DNA from: an uncultured Lachnospiraceae bacterium
Lineage (GTDB): Bacteria; Bacillota; Clostridia; Lachnospirales; Lachnospiraceae
Reading direction: 5' to 3'
NCBI GenBank assembly: GCA_948794795.1
Contig: CAQGLR010000076.1
Span: 1 to 8,124, forward strand
Length of the DNA stretch: 8,124 nucleotides
The number at the start of each line of letters is the position of its first letter. The first letter of the stretch is position 1. The notes beneath the pieces were generated by a model. It saw only the letters and a list, made by a program, of their open reading frames with translations, was not told the DNA's origin and ran no database searches. Of the stretch, positions 1-5,016 are shown in pieces. Made by a program: the position numbers and the translations under genes.

Positions 1-20
1 GTTGCACCCCGCGAGGGGCA
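1..20. other. GC-rich hairpin resembling the 5' half of a type I-C CRISPR repeat
   Basis: The first 18 bases, GTTGCACCCCGCGAGGGG, have the layout of the 5' part of type I-C CRISPR repeats (GTCGC-type start, CCCC, GCGA-type loop, GGGG). A full repeat would continue through a second GC arm into GTGGATTGAAAY; here it changes after GGGG to CAATACTAG. The segment folds as TTGC plus CCC pairing with GGG plus GCAA. It could be a broken host repeat at the element junction, a terminator stem of an upstream gene, or coincidence. A single partial copy does not make an array. Confidence 0.3.
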
Positions 21-21
21 A

Positions 22-33
22 TACTAGTTAGTA
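22..33. other. Candidate serine-integrase crossover core (att) beside the recombinase stop
   Basis: TACTA-GT-TAGTA is a perfect 5-bp inverted repeat around a central GT dinucleotide, 10 bp beyond the recombinase stop codon. Large serine integrases cross over at a central dinucleotide flanked by imperfect inverted repeats, and the gene often ends next to the att site. Placement and symmetry fit attL or attR, but the partner end is not in the window, so the core is not confirmed. Confidence 0.3.
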
Positions 34-43
34 CAAAAAATAT

Positions 44-1408
44 TTAAAAAAATATAAATTCAATATTATTTGAATTATCTATAACAATCTTGTTAATAAC
101 GCTCCCCCAAAGTTCCCGTTTTTCCTGATTGGATAATCCTTCGTAAATATTTTGCAGGTCAAGCTTCAGGAAAGCACGTGCAGCAGACAGGTCTTTTTTC
201 TGGGTGGCAGCAACAGCATCTTCCAGCTCTTTTTTATAATATTCATATTCTTTTTTATAATCTTCCAGCTCAATCAGTTCATTTATATATAAATTTCTAA
301 GTCTTTGCATCTTGGCTTTGATTTTGTCTGGTTCTGTTCTTTTGACCACCAGATTCTCATTCAGTTCAAATGATGCTATATATTTTTCAAGTTCTGGCTT
401 GATGTTTTCCAGCAAGTAGTTTTCTAATTTTTTTTCGTTAATATTATGTGAATGTATACAGAATTTCCCTCTTTTGTTTAAACCGCAGCGGTAATATGTG
501 TATTCTTTGCATTTATATGTTGCTGTACTCGCTGCAAGGAAATGATTGCACTCTTTGCAGATTAAAAGTCCTGTAAATGCATAAAAACGCCTGGTGGAAC
601 GCACACGTACATTGCGTTTGCTCATTTTTGAAAGCCTGTCAAAGCGCTCTGGCTCTATTATAGCTGGACAGTAATTTGGATTATCACGGTACATCCCTTT
701 ATACATTGTGTTGCGCAGCCCTCTTGAAATAGTTTCATAACATATATATTTATTGTATTTTTCAGTCAGATAAATGTGAGTGGCACGCTTGCTGTTTGTT
801 TTTTCAAAATAATCAAACATATCATATACAAATTGGACGTTATCAGGGTCAATAACTATTTTTTTGTCAGAATCTATCATAAGACCTGTTGGCATACTTC
901 CAGTTATAGCTTCACCCTTCTTAACTTTCAGACGGAACACATCTTTAATGCGGTCACTGTCCCTGTCTGCTTCATCCTGGGCTACAGACAGACGGATATT
1001 AACGTTTAATTTACCATTGGTAGTTTCCATCTCATAGCGTTCAAGAGCCGTGAGCCAGGTTACATTATTTTTATCTAATACTTCTTGTATTTTATAAAAA
1101 TCAGCAACATTACGAAACCAGCGGTCTAATTTGGTAAAAATAATATATTCAAACTTGTGTCGTTCAACGTCTTGCAGCATACGCATAAACGCAGGGCGTT
1201 TATCATATTTTTTTCTGGCAGTAAAGCCTTCATCCACATATATATCATAGATTTTTAATTTGTGTTCTTTGGCAAATGCCTTTAAATCCTCTGTCTGTGC
1301 TTCTATTGTATCTCCAAATTTTGCCTGCTCTTCTTTGGAACAGCGCACATACAGGCAGCAGGTTTTATGTTCTATCGTTGGATAGTGTGCAAAAAAATGT
1401 TTTTCCAT
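44..1408 (-). CDS. Large serine recombinase (site-specific integrase)
   Basis: This 454-aa enzyme should catalyse integration and excision of the element through a serine-DNA intermediate. The resolvase catalytic domain covers about residues 17-160, with Tyr20, Arg22 and the nucleophile Ser24 in a YVRCS motif and the family KLDR motif at about 93-96. A recombinase DNA-binding domain (about 173-270) follows, then a zinc ribbon with Cys284, Cys287, Cys300, Cys308 and Cys317, and a charged coiled-coil-like region at about 355-410. The start chosen is the ATG at 1408, preceded by AAAGGGG at proper spacing; an in-frame TTG at 1429 would add 7 residues but lies upstream of that site. It is the outermost gene and reads toward the presumed junction, as for an att-adjacent integrase. 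No typical recombination directionality factor is recognised nearby; one of the small proteins could play that role. Confidence 0.95.
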   Translation of the reverse strand: MEKHFFAHYPTIEHKTCCLYVRCSKEEQAKFGDTIEAQTEDLKAFAKEHKLKIYDIYVDEGFTARKKYDKRPAFMRMLQDVERHKFEYIIFTKLDRWFRNVADFYKIQEVLDKNNVTWLTALERYEMETTNGKLNVNIRLSVAQDEADRDSDRIKDVFRLKVKKGEAITGSMPTGLMIDSDKKIVIDPDNVQFVYDMFDYFEKTNSKRATHIYLTEKYNKYICYETISRGLRNTMYKGMYRDNPNYCPAIIEPERFDRLSKMSKRNVRVRSTRRFYAFTGLLICKECNHFLAASTATYKCKEYTYYRCGLNKRGKFCIHSHNINEKKLENYLLENIKPELEKYIASFELNENLVVKRTEPDKIKAKMQRLRNLYINELIELEDYKKEYEYYKKELEDAVAATQKKDLSAARAFLKLDLQNIYEGLSNQEKRELWGSVINKIVIDNSNNIEFIFF

Positions 1409-1440
1409 AAAATACCCCTTTCGTTTCAAAAATATATTGA

Positions 1441-1511
1441 AAAATATGTCGCAAGGTGGTATTGTATACGCAGTTCTGTATAATATGTTATTTCAACTTG
1501 CAACATATTTT
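1441..1511. repeat. Long inverted repeat in the integrase upstream region
   Basis: A 15-bp arm at 1441-1455 and its complement at 1497-1511 match at 14 of 15 positions, separated by 41 bp. Inside is a second inverted repeat, TATAC at 1465-1469 and GTATA at 1478-1482. The structure lies 33 bp upstream of the integrase start, so it may be an operator or accessory site controlling integrase expression. I could not assign a convincing -35/-10 pair here. Confidence 0.5.
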
Positions 1512-1536
1512 ACACTTTTAATTCTTTTTTTCTGGT

Positions 1537-1560
1537 AGCCCTGCATTGCACTGCAGGGCT
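1537..1560. terminator. Hairpin after the SAP-domain gene, possible terminator without a U-tract
   Basis: AGCCCTGCA and TGCAGGGCT form a perfect 9-bp stem with a 6-nt loop, starting 18 bases after the SAP-gene stop codon. Read on the minus strand it is followed by ACCAGAAAAAAAG rather than a T-run, so it is not a canonical intrinsic terminator. It may stabilise the 3' end or terminate weakly, allowing read-through into the integrase. Confidence 0.4.
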
Positions 1561-1578
1561 GTTTACTAAGTGTTTTAT

Positions 1579-2724
1579 CTAAGTTTCATATTTGCTCAAA
1601 TAAAGAATTTTGCCAATATAATATTTCAATACATAATAGCTGGCGTTTTCTTCAATGTTTATTTGCATACCTGTTAAAATATGCTCTGCAGTATCTGGGT
1701 CTTCGTCATAGTCATCTCTATACATATCAAGAATATCAGGACAACAAATATCTTCATTGCAAATCATATGAAATCTATTGAGCAGCTTATCACTGTCTTT
1801 ATTTCCACGCATAAGACCTGCTATCAGGCAAGATTTTAGATTATTTTTAAATTCTTCGGAATTTTGTAACTCCTGCATTGGGTAATTAGCTATGTATTCA
1901 AAACGGGCGTGAGGAATATCGTAATTAGCAAAAATTGTACGCTTCTTTCCAGATGCGTGAACAAACCCCCATTTATTATCATAGTTATTGTAATAATTAA
2001 CAGCCTCCTGGTAATTTTGTCTTTTTATAGCAGTCATAGCATTTACAATGGCAAAATTACGGTCTTTTTCTTCTTCGTTAATAAATTCCTGACCAGAGTT
2101 TGTAATTTCATATAACTTATGTCTATATTTACGTCTATCCACTTTATATCCATTGTTTAAAAGTCTTTCTATGAGTTCGGCTTTGTTGCCACTTACATTC
2201 AAATTCTTTCTCTGGCAAAGAGTCTTAAGTTCATTTGCAGTATAAAGATTTTGCATAATATCTTTTGGACTTTTTTCTTTAATTAATCCTCTTTCCTCCA
2301 ATATGTCCAGTATGATAGCTGCACTTTCGAAGTCATTTGAATGATATTCATAAATATCTTTATCGGTAAAAGAATTTCCTGTTCTATGAAACATTGATTT
2401 TATAAACAAAGTTAACATTCTTGTGTCTTTATGTTCATTGGATACAATTTCCTTATAATCTGGCAGATGCGAAGGAAATGTCAGATTAATGTCTGGAATG
2501 GTTATCATATTCTTAGGTGATGGTGGTTTTACTGATACATCATTATATGCAGGTTCTGTTATATGCATAGCTTCTGCATCTGCAATATTGTAACTATTGG
2601 TTTTGATATCTACATGATTTTGATTTGAGTTTGTCTTATTGTAATATTTGCAGCAAGCACGGAAAAGAAACCTGAAAAAAATGACTAATATAATAAATAA
2701 TATAATAAATTCTTTAAACGACAT
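1579..2724 (-). CDS. Membrane-anchored SAP-domain protein
   Basis: This 381-aa protein starts with a hydrophobic segment (about residues 5-22) followed by a Cys-Cys and a basic stretch, consistent with an N-terminal anchor and a cytoplasmic body. Residues 161-193 match a SAP helix-extended-loop-helix motif (YTANELK, then GNKAELIERLL), a putative DNA-binding domain. Just before it, residues about 97-150 resemble a small winged helix; the segment ending ILEERGLI recalls the FtsK gamma domain, though this is only by eye. The C-terminal 170 residues are unrecognised, with an acidic patch at 337-345. The start has GGAG 11 nt upstream. The gene lies between repressor and integrase on the same strand, so it probably belongs to the lysogenic operon. 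A role in tethering DNA to the membrane, superinfection immunity or signal sensing would fit, but none is shown. Confidence 0.85.
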   Translation of the reverse strand: MSFKEFIILFIILVIFFRFLFRACCKYYNKTNSNQNHVDIKTNSYNIADAEAMHITEPAYNDVSVKPPSPKNMITIPDINLTFPSHLPDYKEIVSNEHKDTRMLTLFIKSMFHRTGNSFTDKDIYEYHSNDFESAAIILDILEERGLIKEKSPKDIMQNLYTANELKTLCQRKNLNVSGNKAELIERLLNNGYKVDRRKYRHKLYEITNSGQEFINEEEKDRNFAIVNAMTAIKRQNYQEAVNYYNNYDNKWGFVHASGKKRTIFANYDIPHARFEYIANYPMQELQNSEEFKNNLKSCLIAGLMRGNKDSDKLLNRFHMICNEDICCPDILDMYRDDYDEDPDTAEHILTGMQINIEENASYYVLKYYIGKILYLSKYET

Positions 2725-2790
2725 ATTTTATTTTTCTCCAATATATTAAGTATTTGAAATAATATAAAAATATTTTTGTGTAGCTTTGGA

Positions 2791-2811
2791 AGCCTGGCAT
2801 TATGCCAGGCT
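2791..2811. terminator. Hairpin after the repressor gene, weak terminator candidate
   Basis: AGCCTGGCA and TGCCAGGCT form a perfect 9-bp stem with a 3-nt loop, 13 nt beyond the repressor stop codon. On the minus strand it is followed by TCCAAAGC, with no U-tract. Its position and shape parallel the hairpin after the SAP gene, so both may be partial terminators or mRNA-stabilising stems in one lysogenic transcript. Confidence 0.45.
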
Positions 2812-2824
2812 GGTTAATATAAAG

Positions 2825-3361
2825 TTACTGGTTAGCGGCATCTTCAAGTATTGCGTTTTCTTCTGTAGTATTCAAGGCAGATTGTGCCGTTTTCCTTACA
2901 GGTTTTGAGCGACTTTTTATATATGCCTCCTCGGCTTTCTTTACAGCCTGTGAGAGTTCTGTGGTAGCAGATGTTTTTTTTGATGTAGTATTTTGCTTAT
3001 CATTATCTAATAATTTTCTTGCTATCTTTTCAAGATATTCCCAATCAGAAACACTAAGCTCGGAGAGCATAGTTATAAATTTAGTCTTAAAAGTATTATC
3101 TTCATCTCTAAGCAGCTTGCTTACTATCTCGGCAATCTCGTCCCCCCGCTCTTTTTTAATAAACATATTTCCCGTGCCATTCCTAAGCCATTCTTCATTT
3201 ACATTAAATTCACGGCAAATAAGCGTTAGTGCAGCAGCGCTTGGCTCACTAAAGCCTGTTTCGTATTTGCCAACATTGCTTCTGCTTACACCTATCTTAT
3301 CGGCAAATTCTTGTTGGGTCATATTTAACTTTCTCCTTAGCTCTCTAAGTCTTTTATTCAT
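2825..3361 (-). CDS. XRE/HTH_3-family phage-type repressor
   Basis: This 178-aa regulator opens with a classic lambda-repressor-like HTH (about residues 3-60): a TQQEFADKIGVSRSNVGKYE helix-turn-helix followed by EPSAAALTLICREFNVNEEWL. The C-terminal part (about 65-178) is charged, with a predicted helical middle and a low-complexity tail. There is no visible Ser/Lys autoproteolysis domain of the LexA/CI type, so induction probably depends on another factor. The start chosen is the ATG at 3361, 7 nt after GGAGG; the ATG two codons upstream is too close to that site. The reading frame stays open to 3466, but the extra 35 residues cross the promoter and operators. It most likely holds the rightward early promoter silent and autoregulates through the divergent region 3362-3524. 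It may equally be a regulator of an ICE rather than a phage. Confidence 0.93.
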   Translation of the reverse strand: MNKRLRELRRKLNMTQQEFADKIGVSRSNVGKYETGFSEPSAAALTLICREFNVNEEWLRNGTGNMFIKKERGDEIAEIVSKLLRDEDNTFKTKFITMLSELSVSDWEYLEKIARKLLDNDKQNTTSKKTSATTELSQAVKKAEEAYIKSRSKPVRKTAQSALNTTEENAILEDAANQ

Positions 3362-3382
3362 TAACATACCTCCTTTTAAGTA

Positions 3383-3411
3383 ATAATATAATGTTTCAAT
3401 GTTAATGTCAA
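3383..3411 (-). promoter_or_regulatory. Leftward promoter for the repressor
   Basis: On the minus strand TTGACA (3411-3406) and TATTAT (3388-3383) are separated by exactly 17 bp. The predicted start of transcription near 3376 leaves only about 15 nt before the ATG at 3361, just enough for the Shine-Dalgarno site at 3368-3373. The spacer contains repeated ACATT elements. Confidence 0.7.
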
Positions 3412-3421
3412 TAAAAAATGT

Positions 3422-3481
3422 GAAAAAGGAACAAAAAGAGAAAAAAGAACAAAAAACACTTGACAAAAGAGAAAAAAGAAC
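3422..3481. repeat. Direct-repeat operator cluster between divergent promoters
   Basis: A 17-bp sequence, AAAAGAGAAAAAAGAAC, occurs exactly twice at 3434-3450 and 3465-3481, 31 bp start to start, about three helical turns. A shorter related copy, GAAAAAGGAAC, lies at 3422-3432. The second full copy fills the 17-bp spacer of the rightward promoter. This is the expected location for repressor binding sites, although they are asymmetric direct repeats rather than the palindromes usual for dimeric XRE repressors. Confidence 0.6.
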
Positions 3482-3488
3482 TTAAAAT
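3460..3488 (+). promoter_or_regulatory. Rightward early promoter
   Basis: A perfect TTGACA at 3460-3465 and TAAAAT at 3483-3488 are 17 bp apart, predicting a start near 3495 and a leader of about 30 nt before the 55-aa gene. The spacer consists of operator repeat 2 (3465-3481), so a bound repressor would directly occlude RNA polymerase. Confidence 0.75.
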
Positions 3489-3524
3489 AGTGGCATAAGA
3501 ACAACAGAAAGGAGAGTGAAGAGA

Positions 3525-3692
3525 ATGACAGAAAAAGAAAAACAGACCTTGATGGTATTTATGACAGTGTTTTGTAAATTATCAGAACGGGACAAAGGCT
3601 ACATCCTTGGCTTAGGAGATGGCATGGCGATGCAGCTTGAATTGCCTGCCAAGAACAGACAGGAAGAGACACATGAGCAGGTGGTTGGGTGA
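3525..3692 (+). CDS. Small early protein of 55 aa, function unknown
   Basis: This is the first gene after the rightward promoter, with GGAG 10 nt before its ATG. The 55-aa product starts with a charged MTEKEK segment, a short hydrophobic helix (VFMTVF), then SERDKGYILGLGDGMAM and a hydrophilic tail. The ERDKGYILG...G layout resembles small proteins encoded just downstream of repressors in clostridial phages; I recall this as a family pattern, not a search result. No catalytic or metal motif is visible. Its position suggests an early regulatory role, such as anti-repressor or excision factor, but that is inference from location only. It ends 82 bp before the first RHH gene and is likely co-transcribed with it. 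Confidence 0.75.
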   Translation: MTEKEKQTLMVFMTVFCKLSERDKGYILGLGDGMAMQLELPAKNRQEETHEQVVG

Positions 3693-3717
3693 GGGGGATA
3701 ATATCAACACAAAAACA

Positions 3718-3734
3718 GCTGGATAACATTCAGC
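3718..3734. repeat. 17-bp element repeated at the end of the third RHH gene
   Basis: GCTGGATAACATTCAGC here matches 4398-4414 with one mismatch. The second copy encodes the C-terminal RLDNSQ stretch of the RHH protein at 4237-4425. In the first copy a short open frame ending at 3747 reads QLDNIQRRK, similar to RLDNSQPRK. It looks like the vestigial tail of a duplicated RHH gene. Both copies can also form a GCTG/CAGC hairpin. Confidence 0.4.
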
Positions 3735-3774
3735 GCAGGAAATAAATAAGAACTGATAAAAAGAAAGAGGGTGG

Positions 3775-3933
3775 ATTGACCTGGCAGATGAAAGGACAAG
3801 GGAACAAGCAACCCTGCGCTTGTCACCAGAATTAAAAGAGAGATTACAGCAGGAAGCAAGCAGCAGGGGAATAAGCTTAAACAGCTATATTTTATTACTT
3901 ATTGATACAGGGCGTCAGTGTCTACAGAAATAA
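3775..3933 (+). CDS. Small ribbon-helix-helix protein with a non-canonical start
   Basis: The product of about 52 aa carries an RHH (Arc/MetJ-type) signature: a beta-strand TLRLS followed by PELKERLQQEASSRGISLNS and a hydrophobic second helix YILLLI. RHH proteins bind DNA as dimers through the strand. The frame has tandem stops at 3757-3762 and no ATG, GTG or TTG that would preserve the strand. Candidate starts are ATT at 3775 (which looks like a mutated ATG) or CTG at 3781, 6 nt after the AGAGGGTGG ribosome-binding-like site. An in-frame TTG inside CGC-TTG-TCA would remove the DNA-binding strand. The gene is either translated from a rare start or has recently lost its start. Its last 35 bp overlap the end of the opposing RHH gene. 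Confidence 0.6.
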   Translation: MDLADERTREQATLRLSPELKERLQQEASSRGISLNSYILLLIDTGRQCLQK

Positions 3934-4087
3934 TACCATGCTCTGTTTCGTATTGTTCTACAAAAGTTTTTAGTATATGGACAGCTTCCTGGTTGTATGA
4001 ACGGTTTTCTTTCGTAGCAATATATTTGAGCTTTAAGTAAAGTTCATCTTCCATGCGAAGCCCTCTCATTGGTATAGCTGATGGCAT
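3899..4087 (-). CDS. Arc-like ribbon-helix-helix DNA-binding protein
   Basis: This 62-aa protein has an RHH core: IPMRGLRMEDELYLKLKYIA as strand and first helix, then the turn ENRSYNQ and second helix EAVHILKTFV, followed by an acidic tail. This resembles Arc-family transcription factors common in phages and mobile elements of Firmicutes. The ATG at 4087 is 8 nt after AAGGAGG, a strong ribosome binding site; an upstream in-frame start at 4120 would place that site inside the gene, so it was not used. The gene is convergent with the preceding RHH gene, overlapping it by 35 bp, and divergent from the RHH gene at 4237 with shared operators between them. It probably represses its own promoter or its neighbour's. 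An antitoxin-like role is possible, but no toxin partner is visible. Confidence 0.82.
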   Translation of the reverse strand: MPSAIPMRGLRMEDELYLKLKYIATKENRSYNQEAVHILKTFVEQYETEHGIISVDTDALYQ

Positions 4088-4113
4088 GATGATATCCTCC
4101 TTCCAATAAAGTG

Positions 4114-4157
4114 TTATCACTATGATATCATATAGTATTCAAAATATATACTTTCAA
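4114..4157 (-). promoter_or_regulatory. Leftward promoter region with 12-bp palindrome
   Basis: On the minus strand TTGAAA (4157-4152) and TATATG (4134-4129) are 17 bp apart; TTGAAT (4142-4137) and TGATAA (4119-4114), also 17 bp apart, are an alternative. The perfect palindrome TATGATATCATA at 4121-4132 overlaps both candidates and is a plausible operator for an RHH or other dimeric regulator. Confidence 0.4.
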
Positions 4158-4158
4158 A

Positions 4159-4215
4159 GTGTTGACAAAGTGAATACACTTTGATATATTAATGGTGTTG
4201 ACAAAGTGAATACAC
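4159..4215. repeat. Two 21-bp direct repeats, probable operators
   Basis: An identical 21-bp sequence beginning GTGTTGACAAAG and ending AATACAC occurs at 4159-4179 and 4195-4215, 36 bp start to start. Each copy sits in an inverted repeat whose arms differ between copies yet stay complementary: TCAAAGTGT/ACACTTTGA around the first and TGGTGT/ACACCA around the second. The first covers the -35 and spacer of the rightward promoter, the second covers the predicted start of transcription. This is a strong operator arrangement. Confidence 0.65.
4162..4190 (+). promoter_or_regulatory. Rightward promoter for the RHH/zinc-ribbon pair
   Basis: TTGACA at 4162-4167 and TATATT at 4185-4190 are separated by 17 bp, predicting a start near 4197 and a leader of about 40 nt. 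Direct repeat 1 overlaps the -35 and repeat 2 the start site. The TTGACA in repeat 2 (4198-4203) has no matching -10. Confidence 0.7.
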
Positions 4216-4236
4216 CAAATAGAAAGCGAGATATTA

Positions 4237-4425
4237 ATGCAAATTTTAATCAGAGCACCCCAGGAAATTAAGATATTCCTGCAATGCGAAGCGAAAAGGA
4301 TAGGGATTACTTTAAATGCGCTTGTGTTACAGATTTTATGGGAATGGGTCAAAAAAAGGAAGCTGGAGGCAGACAAAGAAACACCAGTGCAAGAACGGCT
4401 GGATAACAGTCAGCCTAGAAAATAG
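4237..4425 (+). CDS. Arc-like ribbon-helix-helix protein
   Basis: This 62-aa protein has an RHH fold: strand MQILIRA, first helix PQEIKIFLQCEAKRIGI, the turn TLN, second helix ALVLQILWEWVKKRK, then a charged tail ending RLDNSQPRK. It should bind DNA as a dimer. The ATG follows a weak site (AAAGCGAG). The gene is divergent from the RHH gene at 3899-4087 across 149 bp holding two 21-bp direct repeats and a palindrome, so autoregulation is likely. It is followed after 20 bp by the zinc-ribbon gene, with which it probably forms an operon. Its last codons share a 17-bp element with 3718-3734, suggesting duplication within this cluster. Confidence 0.85.
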   Translation: MQILIRAPQEIKIFLQCEAKRIGITLNALVLQILWEWVKKRKLEADKETPVQERLDNSQPRK

Positions 4426-4445
4426 AAAGGAGGATGGTTTGTATA

Positions 4446-4652
4446 ATGAATCATTTTAAAGAATTTTTCTCCTGTCCACATTGCGGAAGAGCAATTTGTG
4501 GAGAAAAGAAAGAGTATTTTGTTTGCTCAAACTGTGGAAACGCATTATGTGCAAAAGAGCGGCTTCAAGAGTTTGATGATAATTATTGTGGGAATTGCGG
4601 GAATGAAATAGCCAGCGCAAGAAATGAAGCACTGGCTAAAGATGATAATTAA
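4446..4652 (+). CDS. Small zinc-ribbon protein
   Basis: This 68-aa product contains three CxxC knuckles (Cys10/Cys13, Cys27/Cys30, Cys48/Cys51) plus Cys18 and Cys35, the pattern of one or more zinc ribbons with an acidic C-terminal tail. Such proteins usually bind nucleic acid or act as adaptors; no enzymatic motif is present. An ATG at 4434 overlaps the AAGGAGG site itself and cannot be used from it, so the ATG at 4446, 12 nt after GGAGG, is chosen. It follows the RHH gene by 20 bp and ends in an AT-rich terminator whose stem begins inside its last codons. The opposing gene at 4713-4925 also encodes a double zinc-binding protein with a similar CGxC ending, so the two may be functionally related. 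Confidence 0.8.
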   Translation: MNHFKEFFSCPHCGRAICGEKKEYFVCSNCGNALCAKERLQEFDDNYCGNCGNEIASARNEALAKDDN

Positions 4653-4679
4653 AATAAAAATTATATTTTTATTTTAATT
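4647..4679. terminator. Bidirectional AT-only terminator hairpin
   Basis: A perfect 15-bp stem made only of A and T (4647-4661 and 4665-4679) closes a 3-nt loop. It overlaps the stop codon of the zinc-ribbon gene and lies 33 bp beyond the stop of the opposing gene at 4713, so it can end transcription from both sides. Confidence 0.65.
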
Positions 4680-4712
4680 AATTAACAGAAAGATATTGAT
4701 GTTAAATAAAAA

Positions 4713-4925
4713 CTAACATAAATCTTCTATTTTTTTAAAAAATGTAGTTGCACAACCACATTTTCCACAATACTTTTGAGTAGGGTTTTCAAGTATTGTT
4801 TTATAAAATTTGCATTTCGGATTACTGCAATGATTATCTTCGTATTTTGGCTTTGCAGCAGAACATTCAATGCAAAAGGGGTCATCATCATCATTGTGTG
4901 TATGACAAATTAAACATTCCCACAT
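4713..4925 (-). CDS. Small protein with RanBP2-type zinc finger and second zinc knuckle
   Basis: The 70-aa product begins with Trp2, Cys4, Cys7, Asn11, Cys18 and Cys21, which fits the RanBP2 zinc-finger consensus W-x-C-x2-C-x3-N-x6-C-x2-C exactly. A second set, Cys33/Cys38 and Cys53/Cys56, forms another zinc ribbon, followed by a short basic and aromatic end. In eukaryotes RanBP2 fingers bind single-stranded RNA or ubiquitin; bacterial examples exist but their roles are mostly unknown. The start ATG at 4925 is 8 nt after AAAGGAG. The frame is open upstream to 5204, but that part would cross the promoter and a leader hairpin and was rejected. It has its own promoter (4984-5013) and a structured leader, and is transcribed against the neighbouring zinc-ribbon gene. 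An RNA-binding role is a guess from the fold. Confidence 0.82.
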   Translation of the reverse strand: MWECLICHTHNDDDDPFCIECSAAKPKYEDNHCSNPKCKFYKTILENPTQKYCGKCGCATTFFKKIEDLC

Positions 4926-4940
4926 AATGAAATCTCCTTT

Positions 4941-4980
4941 CTTTATGTACTTGGCTGCTGGTAACAGCCTGTACATAAAG
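4941..4980. promoter_or_regulatory. Leader hairpin just upstream of the RanBP2-like gene's ribosome binding site
   Basis: CTTTATGTAC (4941-4950) pairs perfectly with GTACATAAAG (4971-4980); an inner GGCTG/CAGCC stem (4953-4957, 4965-4969) extends it to a 40-nt hairpin. On the minus strand the predicted transcript starts at about 4977, inside the first arm, and the ribosome binding site follows directly after the second arm. It could stabilise the mRNA 5' end, modulate translation, or act as a DNA operator. Confidence 0.5.
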
Positions 4981-4983
4981 AAT

Positions 4984-5013
4984 ATCATAAAACAAAGATA
5001 TATGAAATGTGAA
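4984..5013 (-). promoter_or_regulatory. Promoter for the RanBP2-like gene
   Basis: On the minus strand TTCACA (5013-5008) and TATGAT (4989-4984) are 18 bp apart, each with one mismatch to consensus. Predicted start is near 4977. Confidence 0.5.
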
Positions 5014-5016
5014 TAG

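Noticed and set aside
776..1009. Plus-strand frame of 77 codons inside the serine recombinase
   Set aside because: Fully within a well-supported gene on the other strand; composition is that of antisense to coding sequence and no ribosome binding site is seen.
1909..2115. Plus-strand frame of 68 codons inside the SAP-domain gene
   Set aside because: Antisense shadow; hydrophobic only because it mirrors the charged coding strand.
2961..3383. Plus-strand frame of 140 codons over the repressor
   Set aside because: Antisense to a clear HTH gene and extends into its promoter; Ser/Leu-rich shadow translation.
3362..3466. N-terminal extension of the repressor
   Set aside because: Covers the -35, -10 and operator repeats and has Phe/Cys-rich low-complexity residues; the start at 3361 has a perfect ribosome binding site.
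3422..3481. CRISPR array interpretation of the 17-bp repeats
   Set aside because: Only two exact copies, purine-rich and spaced 14 bp apart, located over a promoter; operators explain them better.
4128..4376. Minus-strand frame of 82 codons over the operators and the third RHH gene
   Set aside because: Crosses two promoters and the 21-bp repeats, whose translation gives a visible internal duplication; not a plausible protein.
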